Source: Clonostachys chloroleuca
Taxonomy: Eukaryota; Ascomycota; Sordariomycetes; Hypocreales; Bionectriaceae
Assembly: GCA_037952775.1 (NCBI GenBank)
Contig: JBANAY010000003.1
Location: 36,890,001-36,954,000 of the forward strand
Direction: 5' to 3'
Length of the DNA stretch: 64,000 bases
Made by a program: the position numbers and the translations under genes. Of the stretch, positions 23,581 through 33,748 are shown piece by piece (position 1 is the first letter of the stretch; every line of letters starts with the position of its first letter). The notes under the pieces are model-generated. The model saw only the letters and a list, made by a program, of their open reading frames with translations, was not told where the DNA came from and did not search any database.

Positions 23581-24352
23581 TTAAGACGATTGCTGGTGAG
23601 TTCGTTCCAGAGTGGTTACCATAATAGGATTAATGTGCGGAGGAGGTCTTTTTGAGTCGCCTAGATCGAAAATATTAGCCGGCTTAGGCAGTGAGTAGGC
23701 GACCAGCCAACATTCGATGGACCGGGCCTTGCGGCTGTAGTCAAACAGGAAGTCAAGATCTTTCTTGAATGCGACCCGATTTTGCGATTGGCGATTCCCA
23801 AAGCGAAAGATAATCAATCTGGCAAGGGTCAAGATTCGAACAATACTTTTCGAAACACAAGGGAAAGGATTGAGTTGAATCTGCTTGGCGATGTTCAAGG
23901 CGGCCGACGATGTGAGTATTTGCTTCGTCAGCATTGACCAACAATCCATCCCGTCCCCGGTAAAATGAAAATTGGTGTGGTCTAGACCTTTGGTAGCCCA
24001 TGAATCTAGCATGACCAGGTCTCGTAACTCTCGGTAGCAAGATTGTTGGAGTTGACCTGGCTTGTCGCATAGCTAGGGAGGAAGTTGGCTAGCATTTCAC
24101 CTTCTGCAACGGATGAAAATTCTCCTGGGCGTTGAAGCGCTTTCGATTGCTCTTCAGTGGCGACCTTCTTGAGCCCGGGAAATGTGTTGGCTTAGCATGC
24201 AGCGGCCATGCCCAGGATAGGATCATGATAGCACTCGACCTACGGAGGATGTGATTAGCCGAAAATCCAGTCGACCGATCTAGCCACTCCGTGGTTGGGA
24301 GTAAAGGGGTGCCTACCTTGTTGGACTTGCAGTTGGACAGCCATTACGGGAC
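23581..24352 (-). pseudogene. Decayed or frameshifted coding region, family unknown
   Basis: Reading leftwards, a frame containing CYHDPILGMAAAC, then a TAA, then GLKKVATEEQSKALQRPGEF and NLATESYETW runs to a stop near 24010. There a one-base shift continues as MLDSWATKGLDHTNFHFTG and on to the stop at 23581 (143 codons). The hand-over without overlap looks like one gene broken by a stop and a frameshift. A GT..AG intron at about 24313-24243 is possible but its phase does not fit cleanly. No domain recognised. Confidence 0.35.
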
Positions 24353-25233
24353 TTTTGATGAAGAGCCCTGGTTGGCATTACGACGACGATTGAAGGAGAG
24401 GATGTCCTGATGGGGAGAGGCAAAATTCCGAGACAAATGCAATGGCTTTGATTGTTGCTTGTCCAGAGTGTGTATATGGAAGCGAGGTCGGAGGCTGGAC
24501 GCAGGAAGCAAGAGCGAAGATTGAGAGATCATGTGGGGAGAAGAAACGATGGGCAGTCCTACCCTCCAATAGGTCTTGATGTCGCCTAATCTCCGTGGGC
24601 CACCGGCTGTCTCTGTACAAGGCATGCACGAACCTATCTTGTTGCGGGGAAGACTGGCCCCAAGCAGGTAATCCCGGCTGTCTTCCATCAACAAGTGAGC
24701 AATGGAAAGTGAGTGACGGGCGTCATCATGCAGTCTGGAGCAAGTTCAGCTAGTGGCTCGCCAAAAGGAGGGCAAGGATGGCCGGGACGACCCGTAGCAG
24801 CATGGGTTCAATCTCGACAACGCTGCAAGCCGACAGAGCTATTATTGTGAGACAAACGACATAGACCTCGCTGGGCCGAACGTCCTTGCGAGCAGGCTAA
24901 TCGCTTCACTTTACTTGTGCGTAGGTATTGATACATTAGCACATAGGTAGCTAGCCAACTATATTCACGGCAGAGTGGAGGCAGCTGGCGAATACCGTTG
25001 ATGCCGTGTTGTTTTCCAAACCGTTTGTTATGCCGGCGCTTATGGTGGAATGTTGCGGCCTGCATGTGGTGACGTCGTCCATCGGTGTCGCCAATCAAGT
25101 CGACAGATGGAGCTTCTTGGAATGCCCATTTCACGTCCGACCCCTCTCCCTTCATTTCTACCCCTCGTCCTAAGACTCGACGGACCCCCGATGATTGACA
25201 GGCATCCTGTTCAGCATCACAGCATCAGACACG
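24353..25233. other. Intergenic, upstream of the ATP-grasp gene
   Basis: Overlapping frames up to about 116 codons on the minus strand, none recognisable. The right half should hold the ATP-grasp promoter. Confidence 0.45.
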
Positions 25234-26727
25234 ATGGCGGCTGACACTGCCAGATGGCACTTTTCCAAAAATCTTTTCCTCTTGTGGCTCAGCTTCGTCC
25301 TGTTGCCACTAGACACAACAGTAATCGCGGCAGTACACCTCTGGAGCCGATTCCGACCGTTCAAGAGACACCATGCCCGCCTCGAGTCAGCAGCACGACC
25401 GGCGCTCCCCAAGACCGTCCTGGTCACGGGCCTGAGCATGGCGAAGGGCCTCGCGCTCGCACGCCAGTTCCATCGTCGAGGCCACCGAGTGATCGGTGCA
25501 GACACCCGCCCGCTATGCATGGCGCGCGTCTCGACGGCTGTGGACCGGTTCTATGCTCTGCCCAAGCCGTCGTCGACTTGGTGCCAAGCTGATCCGCATA
25601 CTGTTGCTATGCTGGCTCTGCTACGAGAAGAGAACATCGATCTTTGGGTCTCTGTATCGGACGTGCACGAGGCGATGCATGACGCCCAGATGCGCGACAT
25701 GATCGAACAGTCCACCAATATCAAGTGCATCCAGCTTGGTGAATCCGATACCCACAAGCTGCACGAAAAGGACCTGTTCATGAGCCATGCTGTGGAAATT
25801 GGTCTGCCGGTCCCGGACTCCAAGATTGTGCACAACCACAATGCCATCATCCATTTCTTGAATAAGAGAGACGCACTTCGCTTTCGACCCGGATCACCGC
25901 AGTATCTAGTCAAGCAGATCGAGCAGGACGACCATGAGAGTAGATTCGACATGACCCTGCTCCCACTGCCAACCGAGCAGGAGACCCTCCAGCACATCCA
26001 CAATATCCCCGTGCACACTTCGAACCCCTTTCTCATCCAGGAGTTCATCAAAGGCGACGAGTATTGCACTCATGCGCTCGTCGTCAAGGGCCAAGTCCGC
26101 GCGTTCCTCGCATGTCCTTCTGCTTCTCTCCTGCTCCACTACAGCGCTCTGCCTCCCGAGTCATCTCTGGCGCAAGCTATGCTAGGCTTTACCGAGAGAG
26201 TCGCTGCGGCCGGAGGGGCCGATTTCACTGGCCATGTCAGCTTCGACTTCCTCGTCAAGCCTCGTCACGTTGAACGGGGATCATCCAAGGATATACTCGA
26301 CGTCGACTTGTTTGCGATTGAGTGCAATCCGCGTGTGCACACCGCCGTGTTGCTGTTCAATGATACACCCGAGGTGGTGGACGAGTTCTTCACGTTCGAC
26401 ATTGATGAGAAACCGCGGCCTCCAGTCTTCCCGAGAGATCCCAAGCGGTACTACTGGGTCGGGCAGGATTTGGTGCAGAGGGTCATATTCCCCTTATACC
26501 AGTTCTTCTTTCTCTGGACATTGACATTTACCCAGCTTCGGCAGTCATTGACCTTGTTCGCTCAACGTCTTTTGTTCTGGAAGGACGGTATTTTCGAAGT
26601 CTGGGACCCCTGGCCGTGGTGGTGGTTATACCACGTGTACTGGCCCGTGCAATTCTTAAAATTTCTGGTGAAGGGGCGATGGTTCAACATCAACGTTAGC
26701 ACAGGGAAGGCTTTTTCAGCTGAATGA
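25234..26727 (+). CDS. Membrane-anchored ATP-grasp ligase resembling MysC
   Basis: ATP-dependent carboxylate-amine ligase fold. It is a single exon of 497 aa; the start is the ATG at 25234 (MAADTARWHF), since the open frame before it has no ATG. An N-terminal hydrophobic segment (NLFLLWLSFVLLPL) is followed by a pre-ATP-grasp Rossmann motif, PKTVLVTGLSMAKGLALARQ, then LGESDTHKLHEKDLF, QYLVKQIEQDD, LIQEFIKGDEYCTH, GHVSFDFLV and IECNPRVHTAV, the metal/ATP-binding Glu-Cys-Asn block. A second aromatic hydrophobic region closes the protein (PWPWWWLYHVYWP). Motif order and the N-terminal anchor recall cyanobacterial MysC, which joins glycine to 4-deoxygadusol in mycosporine synthesis. No cyclase or methyltransferase partner is nearby, so that product is not implied. 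The acceptor is unknown. Confidence 0.8.
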   Translation: MAADTARWHFSKNLFLLWLSFVLLPLDTTVIAAVHLWSRFRPFKRHHARLESAARPALPKTVLVTGLSMAKGLALARQFHRRGHRVIGADTRPLCMARVSTAVDRFYALPKPSSTWCQADPHTVAMLALLREENIDLWVSVSDVHEAMHDAQMRDMIEQSTNIKCIQLGESDTHKLHEKDLFMSHAVEIGLPVPDSKIVHNHNAIIHFLNKRDALRFRPGSPQYLVKQIEQDDHESRFDMTLLPLPTEQETLQHIHNIPVHTSNPFLIQEFIKGDEYCTHALVVKGQVRAFLACPSASLLLHYSALPPESSLAQAMLGFTERVAAAGGADFTGHVSFDFLVKPRHVERGSSKDILDVDLFAIECNPRVHTAVLLFNDTPEVVDEFFTFDIDEKPRPPVFPRDPKRYYWVGQDLVQRVIFPLYQFFFLWTLTFTQLRQSLTLFAQRLLFWKDGIFEVWDPWPWWWLYHVYWPVQFLKFLVKGRWFNINVSTGKAFSAE

Positions 26728-29242
26728 GGTCTTATCTAGAGTTGGAGGGAGGGTGTCTTGAATTTGCTTTTATATCTGAGTTGCGGATTTTTCTTCTCCA
26801 GTAATGTGTTAATAATTTACCTTTTGGGTAGTTTTTGGAGCCAATAATAGCCTGTTGTTGCTGGGGTCAATTCAGGTGCACAAAGGAGTTGTACGGGTTA
26901 ATTTTAATACATATATGCTTGCAGTTGGTGCCTTATCTGCCAAGTTCCAATCGATATTACCCTGGAGTCTATCGACACAATCCCCCCTCAACCTTGAACA
27001 TAATGTCCAGCTTTCTTGTTTGCAGGTTAGTCTTTACCAACCTAACCCTCTTAAGCTCTCGAAGCTCCCCGATAGTAACTCTAACACTAGAGAAAAGTAC
27101 AGCAGGAACTTTATCCAAATCGGGAAGCACAGCAATTTTAACCGCCCCAGAAGAGTTGTTAAGTTATACCCAATTATTATCCACCAATGAATAGATAATG
27201 AGGCGGGCTAGTACATTATTTTCAATGTATCTAGAAGTAGTATCATGGTGCCCCTACCACCGGCCCTCCGAGCAACCACTTCGGAGAGCAGAAATTGCTC
27301 CTTTTCAAAGACTCTCAGTCCCCCTATCTGCTAAGTCCACGTTCCAAAAGAAGAGTACAAAAAGAGGTGACATAGTTTGAATTAGTCTGCCAGCTATTCC
27401 TGCTCAGTGAGATGGTGCAAGACGTCGAGTTTATTCGCGTTAAGCCAAGGAGCATATTTTCGATCACAAGAATGGCTACACAAATGTAGGTAGTCACCAG
27501 GGCCATGCCTCCGTTTCCCATGGCTAGACACAGGAAATCATGAAAGTTGCAGATGCCATTAGCCTAGCATCCAGACTTTATATAGCCGACCATGTGGTGG
27601 ATGCACCTGGAGTTCTCCAATTTTTGGCAACCAAGCTTATCATCAGTCTGCTGGCGGGGACGGGAGCAGCAAAGACTCGAAGCACTGTTATTACCGATGT
27701 CACAGACGTTGAAGCATCATATATTGACAAAGCAGCATCGAACGTCGTTTCTCGGTCTAATTAATCTATGTCGCTCTTGAGACGCCAGACGTTCGCCTAC
27801 CTCAGCCCTGTACTGGCATCGCGGAGTGGTTCTTCCTCCAAATCGGCAAAATCGAGTATTTTAGGTAGATGAACGAAGGAGCTACGCTGATGACAGCCAT
27901 CCTCGCCGCTATTTCGATTTCGTTGGAAGCACTTCTAGATAGGACTGTGGTGAGGGTTCGAAAACGTAGGATGTCGTAGAGATGGCGATACAAGGATTAA
28001 GTCCAATGATGGGAGACAGATTCCCATTTCCCATTGCCGTCTCTCTGGAGCTGGAGGTGACGGCCACGGGTACGTACCTGTCCGGATTCCGGATTACGTA
28101 AGTTTGCCTGATTGGGTTAGAAAGCCGTATTTTACCCAGTCATATTCTCTGGAGCTGGCCATTATTGCAGCTTCCCAGCGAACCAGTACAGCGCTTGATT
28201 AGTGGCTTCATACCGATCGATTTGCCAACTGCAAGCTGGAAGATGGAAGACTTCCAAAACTAAAAAAAGATGCCCATCTCTCGTTACAACCCAACTGTTT
28301 GTTGATAGCCACAGAACCACCCTCAGTCGACCAATCCTCAAAATACGGTTCCGAGTGTCGGATCTCTCACACGGAAATGCATTCATCGTACATCTACAGA
28401 AGGACGATTGAACAAACATGGGCTACCGCACTTGGGGCTGATCATCTGCCATGATCGGGACCTCCCATACCGAAGGAAGCCAATGCCTTTTTTTGTAGCA
28501 ATAAGTCTTCATCTAGTTGTCTTGCTAGCTTTTGGGGCAAGCAAGTGCTTTTTTCTACTGGAACAGGTAAGAGCGAGTGATGTCTTACCCATACAGCCGA
28601 AATAGTCCTAATCGCCGCGTATTGAGTATCCCAGCCGGATCCGATTCGAACGGAAGCGTAGTTTGAAATTGCGATTTCTTACATGCGCCTGGGCCAAGAC
28701 ATCCTTGAAAATCGCCGAAAACATACCGCGATCGTTCTCGGCAGCTCGTTATTTGGCCTAGCCGCCACCCAACGAATACCCTCTTTTATTGGCCATGCAC
28801 AATATTCGGAGTCAAGCAGAGAACCAAGGAATCGAGATGGAGAAAAGAGGCAAGCGTGCATGATGAATTATCAAATGGAGGGCTACTGGGCAGGCAGGTT
28901 GCCCAATAGAGGGCGATGGGTCTACCAAGAACGGCGAGCCGGCGGTCTCCGTCCGTTGGAAACAGCATATGGCTTTCGAAGATATGGGGCTACAATGTCC
29001 GCATTCCTTGACAGTCCCATGTTTGCAATCCCAATCCCCGAAGCAGCATCCGGACGCAATTCTGCGGTTTGATGATAGGGGGAAGATCTAACTCTAGGAC
29101 ACAGATATGCCCATCCCCGTCCATTTTACGTTTGGCAGGGCCGCGACCTTGCTCAACCATCGAACCATCCCGATTGAGTTCACTGCACTGCTTGAGATTT
29201 TAGTGGTCACTGTCTCCCGACGCCTCTTCTTGCGTTACTGCC
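26728..29242. other. Intergenic, no gene recognised
   Basis: About 2.5 kb with only short frames; the longest (28683-29072, plus strand, 129 codons) resembles nothing and has an unremarkable start. No repeats of note. Confidence 0.45.
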
Positions 29243-30715
29243 ATGAATTTAGTGCGATCGCTCTTTGACAAGGGTCCCCGTCATATCGCGGCTGTTGCGA
29301 GCGATGAGGTCTTCCCTCTACACTTCATCGATCGAAGCGCTAGTCTTCAATACCCCGTACAAGTCTCAACCTGGTGTTTTAATGATGTTCTCGATGGAGA
29401 CAAGCTTCATCACTCATTAGACCATCTGCTTCACCTTGGCGACTGGAAGAAACTTGGCGGACGTTTCAGATTAGGCAAAGATGGGAAACTCGAGATTCAT
29501 GTACCCGAGCAGTTTACATCCGATCGACCATCTATACACTACTCGCACGAAAGCCTGCCCATGCGAGCTGCGGAACATCCCCTCGCCGGCAGGATACCGA
29601 AAGCTTCATCTCGAGCTTCCTTTCACCCAGCAACCGAAGAGTTTCTACTTGCCTTGACCGCCAGGCCAGGAATGCCCCATAACATGGAAGACTATCTGTC
29701 GTCCGATGAGCCACTTCTATCTCTTCGGGTCATCGTATTTCTCGATGCTACTATTGTTTCACTAGCCTGGCCACACGCCGTTATGGACGCGGTGGGCATG
29801 GCTACTGTGATCCAAGCTTGGTCGTTAGTTTTAGCCGGGAGGGAAAATGAGATCTTACCAATTGACGGCGTCAGAGACGACCTCCTTTACCGAGCTTCTT
29901 TAAAACCAGCAGGAGAAAAGTTTGCTCTTGAGCCATACATGCTCACTGGATTCCGTTTTTACCTCTTAATCTTGCGACTTATCTGTGACATTCTGTTTGG
30001 CGGACGCAGAGAAAATCGAATAATCTACTTGCCACCGAAGTCTGTCCAGAATTTGCATTCTCAGGCGATGTGTGAGATCAATCTCCACAGGAAGGAGCCT
30101 TTGAAGATCACTTGCAGCGATGCGATTCTCGCCCTCTTCTCAAGAAGCCTAGTCCTGGCACAGAAACGACCTCTCCTTGTCGTTGTCCCCATGGACTTGA
30201 GGTCACGTCTGAACGATATTTTCCTCCCGAACATGTCCTATCCGCAGAACGCCATCCAGGGCGGCCACTTCACCGTTAATGCGGACGAAACAAGCACTAA
30301 TTCCATTGGGCATCTGGCTTTAGCTTTCCGCCAGAATATCGTTCAGCAAGGTGGACGTCAACAACTCCTTGCCATGTTGAGGTGCAACCGAGAGATTTCG
30401 GACTCGGGTGGTGACCCGGCGACTTTGTATGGTCCATCCAATGCTATCATAATGTCGGCGACGAACCTAAACAAAGCAAATTTTCTATCAATACCTGACT
30501 TTTCTCCAGCAGTTGTCGGTGAGAGGTGCAGAGAAGAAGCGACAGGTTCTCCTGGGACGCCGTCTTTCTTCAATACCTCTCACTCGAAAATGGCCTGGAG
30601 GCGACCTAATATTCTTATGAATCTTGGAATAGATCAAGACGGGGGCCACTGGATCTCGGGGTCGTTCAACATCAGGACATGGAAACACGTTGAAGAAAGT
30701 CTGAAGGATTTATGA
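29243..30715 (+). CDS. BAHD-like HxxxD acyltransferase
   Basis: CoA-dependent O- or N-acyl transfer to a small molecule, probably cytosolic. Single exon, 490 aa, typical length. The catalytic motif is WPHAVMDAVG (HxxxD), about one third in. The second half has TCSDAILALFSRSL and VVPMDLRSRL, which match the core of fungal transferase-family proteins; the plant DFGWG motif is replaced by degenerate text near SIPDFSPAVV. Fungal relatives decorate secondary metabolites. A second, unrelated HxxxD enzyme lies on the opposite strand about 430 bp away, tail to tail, and a MysC-like ligase lies upstream. Confidence 0.8.
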   Translation: MNLVRSLFDKGPRHIAAVASDEVFPLHFIDRSASLQYPVQVSTWCFNDVLDGDKLHHSLDHLLHLGDWKKLGGRFRLGKDGKLEIHVPEQFTSDRPSIHYSHESLPMRAAEHPLAGRIPKASSRASFHPATEEFLLALTARPGMPHNMEDYLSSDEPLLSLRVIVFLDATIVSLAWPHAVMDAVGMATVIQAWSLVLAGRENEILPIDGVRDDLLYRASLKPAGEKFALEPYMLTGFRFYLLILRLICDILFGGRRENRIIYLPPKSVQNLHSQAMCEINLHRKEPLKITCSDAILALFSRSLVLAQKRPLLVVVPMDLRSRLNDIFLPNMSYPQNAIQGGHFTVNADETSTNSIGHLALAFRQNIVQQGGRQQLLAMLRCNREISDSGGDPATLYGPSNAIIMSATNLNKANFLSIPDFSPAVVGERCREEATGSPGTPSFFNTSHSKMAWRRPNILMNLGIDQDGGHWISGSFNIRTWKHVEESLKDL

Positions 30716-31142
30716 GAAGATTGGCCATGCTGGCAGTCAATCGTCGATGACTAGAACTTGACGTTGGCAACAACTAATTGGATGGAAGACCTAGCAAGGG
30801 TCTCTTTCTATCTAAGGTCACCATTCTGTTATCACTTCTATTTCTGTTCATTCAACCCTTGCTGCTGTACTTGCAGAATTAGTCTAATAGAAGCCGAATC
30901 TTAATTGTAGATTTTTCTTCTCTACCTAAGTAGGTAGGAGTAATAAGGGGCGAGGGAAAATCAATGCATGTCTTAAAGCAGAGTTGTCAATATATTCAAT
31001 GTGCTATCATAGATATCCGTCGTCGTCGAGCGTCTGTTCGCGGACGGAAAGATGTGCCGTCCTCGGCGACGCGTCCACAGCCGAGGCACCTTATTTTTGG
31101 TGCGGAATTAACGGGTTGTTTGCTTAAGGAAAGTGCGGCTTC
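30716..31142. other. 3' intergenic between two convergent acyltransferases
   Basis: Shared 3' region with no gene seen. Confidence 0.6.
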
Positions 31143-32694
31143 TCACCGCCCAAGCTCCTTTAACCACTTCCCAATATCACCTGCCAGTCCCTCCCCAAGA
31201 CTATCGTCATAGATACCGGCCTGCCAACTGACATCGATGCACAAACCGCCGCGTTCAACGCCCACCGCACTCACACCAAATGCACTTCCGGTCACTTCGG
31301 AACTCAGAGAAAACTGCCCCTGCTCGATCTGCCAGTTTGTCGGCTCGCCGCTGGCTGCAGTGGCTTCCGCATGGCCGCCTTTCAGTACCCCGATGTTACT
31401 TAGCAGCCAGGCGTACTCCCTCGGTCTCTTGATCCTTTTCTTTTTCTCCGTCTCCCAGTCTGACACATACCTCAATAGACCCATCATCTCGTTCTTGAGC
31501 CCACAGCTCAGTCTGTCCTTGAGCTCCTGTCGGACGGTCTTCGCTGCGCCCCAGATCATCTCCTCCGTATCTTCCATCATGGCATTGTTCCCAAGGATCC
31601 GATCCCGTATCTTGCCCACGTACTTCTCATCGAAATAGTGAGGCATTACGCTAACGATATTAAGTATCAGTTCATGCGTCAACACTCCATCCGGCGTTAC
31701 GGGCGCGAACCGCCTCAGGTCCAGCGCCGACTGTCCAGTAAATCCAGGGGCCTCCTCCCTTCCCAGCCGACCAGCAAGCGACACCAAGCACATGGCATGC
31801 ATGAGAGCAGTGAGCGTCGTTTCGTGTTCGCGGCAGGTCTTAAGAAGTCGCTGCAGAGTTCCCGCGTCTGCTGCATTCGTCCTGCGGCGCGTTGTTGCCG
31901 GGCCGGGCTTCAGAGGCGCCCAGTGGGCAAGCAATGTGTCACGCATCGCCGCTGATAACGGCCGCTTCTCCTGCCACACCTGCTTGAGTAAGAAGGCGCC
32001 AGATAAGCTGAAATTGCATAGGAGGTTCATGGCGGGTGGGAAGGGCTGGCTATTCTCCGGTCTGAGGTGGATTATGCGGCCCTGAAGCTCTTCTGGCTGA
32101 GTGGGTGATATGAGGTGCTTGAGAAGTAGCTCGTGGAAGACCTTTGCGCCGTTACCATCGGTAATAGTATGATAAAAGACGAAGTTGACCTCAACGAAGT
32201 CGCCGAGCGATGGTTTACAGATAGCCACGCGCCATCCGGGTACGGTTTCCAGCTCTTTGAACTTCCTGTCAACATTATTTCTGATGCTGACCTCCTGCGC
32301 ATTTTGAAATCCCATATCGGGGATTTCTAGAACCTCTAGATGATTTGCGAGATCGACCTTCTCAACGTGAAGGAAGACACTTCGCGTCCGCGATTCCGTT
32401 CGGACCCCGACTTGCAGCATCGGCTGGTCGAGGACAATGCGAGCAACCGCTCGGTCGAAACGGGCTTGTAGAGTATCGAGTCCAGAAGGCAGCCCTGGGG
32501 GGATGGAGTATCTGCAGTTCAAGCTCGTCCCGCAATACAGGTCTTTCGAGTGCTGGCATTCTAGATAGCTCTCCCTTCGTGGTTTGCAAGTGAGCATTCG
32601 GTTGTGGACGGACAAGCAAGCCATCAACTTACAGGTGCCCGAGTTTTCTAAGGACCCTCGGGTGCCCGGCGTCTGATTTGGTCTTCTTCGCCAT
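31143..32694 (-). CDS. Alcohol acetyltransferase-like HxxxD protein
   Basis: Family of yeast ATF-type and fungal AATase/DUF1298-like acyltransferases, which pass an acetyl group from acetyl-CoA to alcohols. Exon 1 (32694-32633, MAKKTKSDAG...) and exon 2 (32574-31143) flank a 58-nt intron; the splice restores the N-terminal KLGHLESY motif found in this family; 497 aa. The catalytic motif is YHTITDGNGAKVFHELL, and LSNIGVLKGG lies near the C-terminus. There is no N-terminal membrane anchor. The upstream part of the single open frame (MMACLSVHN...) is intron, not coding. The substrate is unknown. Confidence 0.83.
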
Positions 32695-33335
32695 GGTGGG
32701 CGTAAGTGTAGATGGAATAGTAAGAAATCTGCAAAAACCCGCCGCGAGTCTCCTCGTTTTATATTAGAGCTGATTGAGGATTGCCAGGGACCCTTGTAAA
32801 TGCAAATGCCGAAGCCGAATAGTACCCAGCTTCTGCGAGCAAACTCTATTCCTACGACGTTTTGCTCCCGTCTTGTATAGTGCTAACGCGATTCCTGATA
32901 GTCTCATTTCGCCTTCTATCGTAGTAGACCTACATCAGGGTAGGGCTTAGAATCAAACCAGCGGCCGGCATTGGCTTCAGAATGCATCGCCGGGAAACAA
33001 GCTCAACCAAGAACTCATTGACCCGTGCAGGGTTCAGGTGTTCACGTCATCCCCTTGCTAGATCTAATTTAAGTGTGTGCTTTCGGATGGTTTCTCAGCA
33101 AAGCGTCCGGCTGGTGGAGTCATGAACGGTTCCCAGTTTTACTTGGCTAAGAGGATCATGCATGCACTTCACGTGTATAGGAAGGTAGTGTCACGAAACC
33201 AGGTGGTGCGTATTCTTAGAAATCACTCGAAAACTAACTATTATACATTCTCCCGGAAAAGCAAAACACGAAAACCATGCCACGCTGGGCAATGTCCACC
33301 CAGGTGCCGATCTTGTATTGATCTTCTGGACGCTA
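32695..33335. other. Intergenic
   Basis: Upstream of the acetyltransferase and downstream of the small 33.3-kb gene. No gene recognised. Confidence 0.5.
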
Positions 33336-33674
33336 CTAGGTAGCATCCTTGCCGTTGGTGATGTCCTCGGCGAAGGAAAGGTTGGCCATCTCGTCGGCAA
33401 TGATCTCGGCGAGAGACTCGCCGGGGGAGGAGGGTTGAGAGCGCTCCAGTGGTCCTCCTCGGGACCCTGGTCCATCCAACGCTGGATGGCGTAGCCGGCG
33501 TGGAGCTCGAACAAGCCGAGCACGGCCTCCATGCTCACATCCCTACAATGGTCCCGGAAAGTTAGCTTCAGATGCATGGAGGGTATGAACCAGGATATCA
33601 ACTTACCGAGGGAGGATGTGGCTGCTGATTTGGCCTGTTGAGGCCGACTTCACGAGACCAGTGGATGGCATCAT
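33336..33674 (-). CDS. Small hypothetical protein (about 91 aa), one-base frameshift
   Basis: Not recognised, but gene-like. Exon 1 (33674-33607, MMPSTGLVKSASTGQISSH...) splices over 64 nt (GTAAGT..GTAG) into exon 2 (33542-33336), reading DVSMEAVLGLFELHAGYAI then RWMDQGPEEDHWSAL. At a C5 run on this strand (33423-33427) the frame turns proline-rich, whereas one extra C gives PGESLAEIIADEMANLSF, an acidic helix, and a stop at 33336. The repaired length is exactly 92 codons. The helical, acidic character continues across the join, supporting the repaired reading. The 5' leader is a CAC/CAA repeat. Confidence 0.5.
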
Positions 33675-33748
33675 GGTGGTGTTGGTGGTGGCTGTGGTGG
33701 CTGTGGTGGTGGTTGTTGTTGTTGTTGTGATGGTGGTGGTGGTGGTGA
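33675..33748 (+). repeat. GTG/GTT microsatellite in a 5' leader
   Basis: Imperfect GGT/GCT/GTT triplets. On the minus strand this is CAC/CAA-rich sequence running directly into the ATG of the small gene, so it is probably 5' UTR. Confidence 0.7.

Noticed and set aside
32575..32632. MMACLSVHN... as the N-terminus of the alcohol acetyltransferase-like protein
   Set aside because: That stretch is a GT..AG intron; splicing to the upstream exon restores the family's N-terminal motif.
25234..32694. A complete mycosporine gene cluster
   Set aside because: Only the ligase-like gene is present; the required cyclase and methyltransferase are absent from the window.
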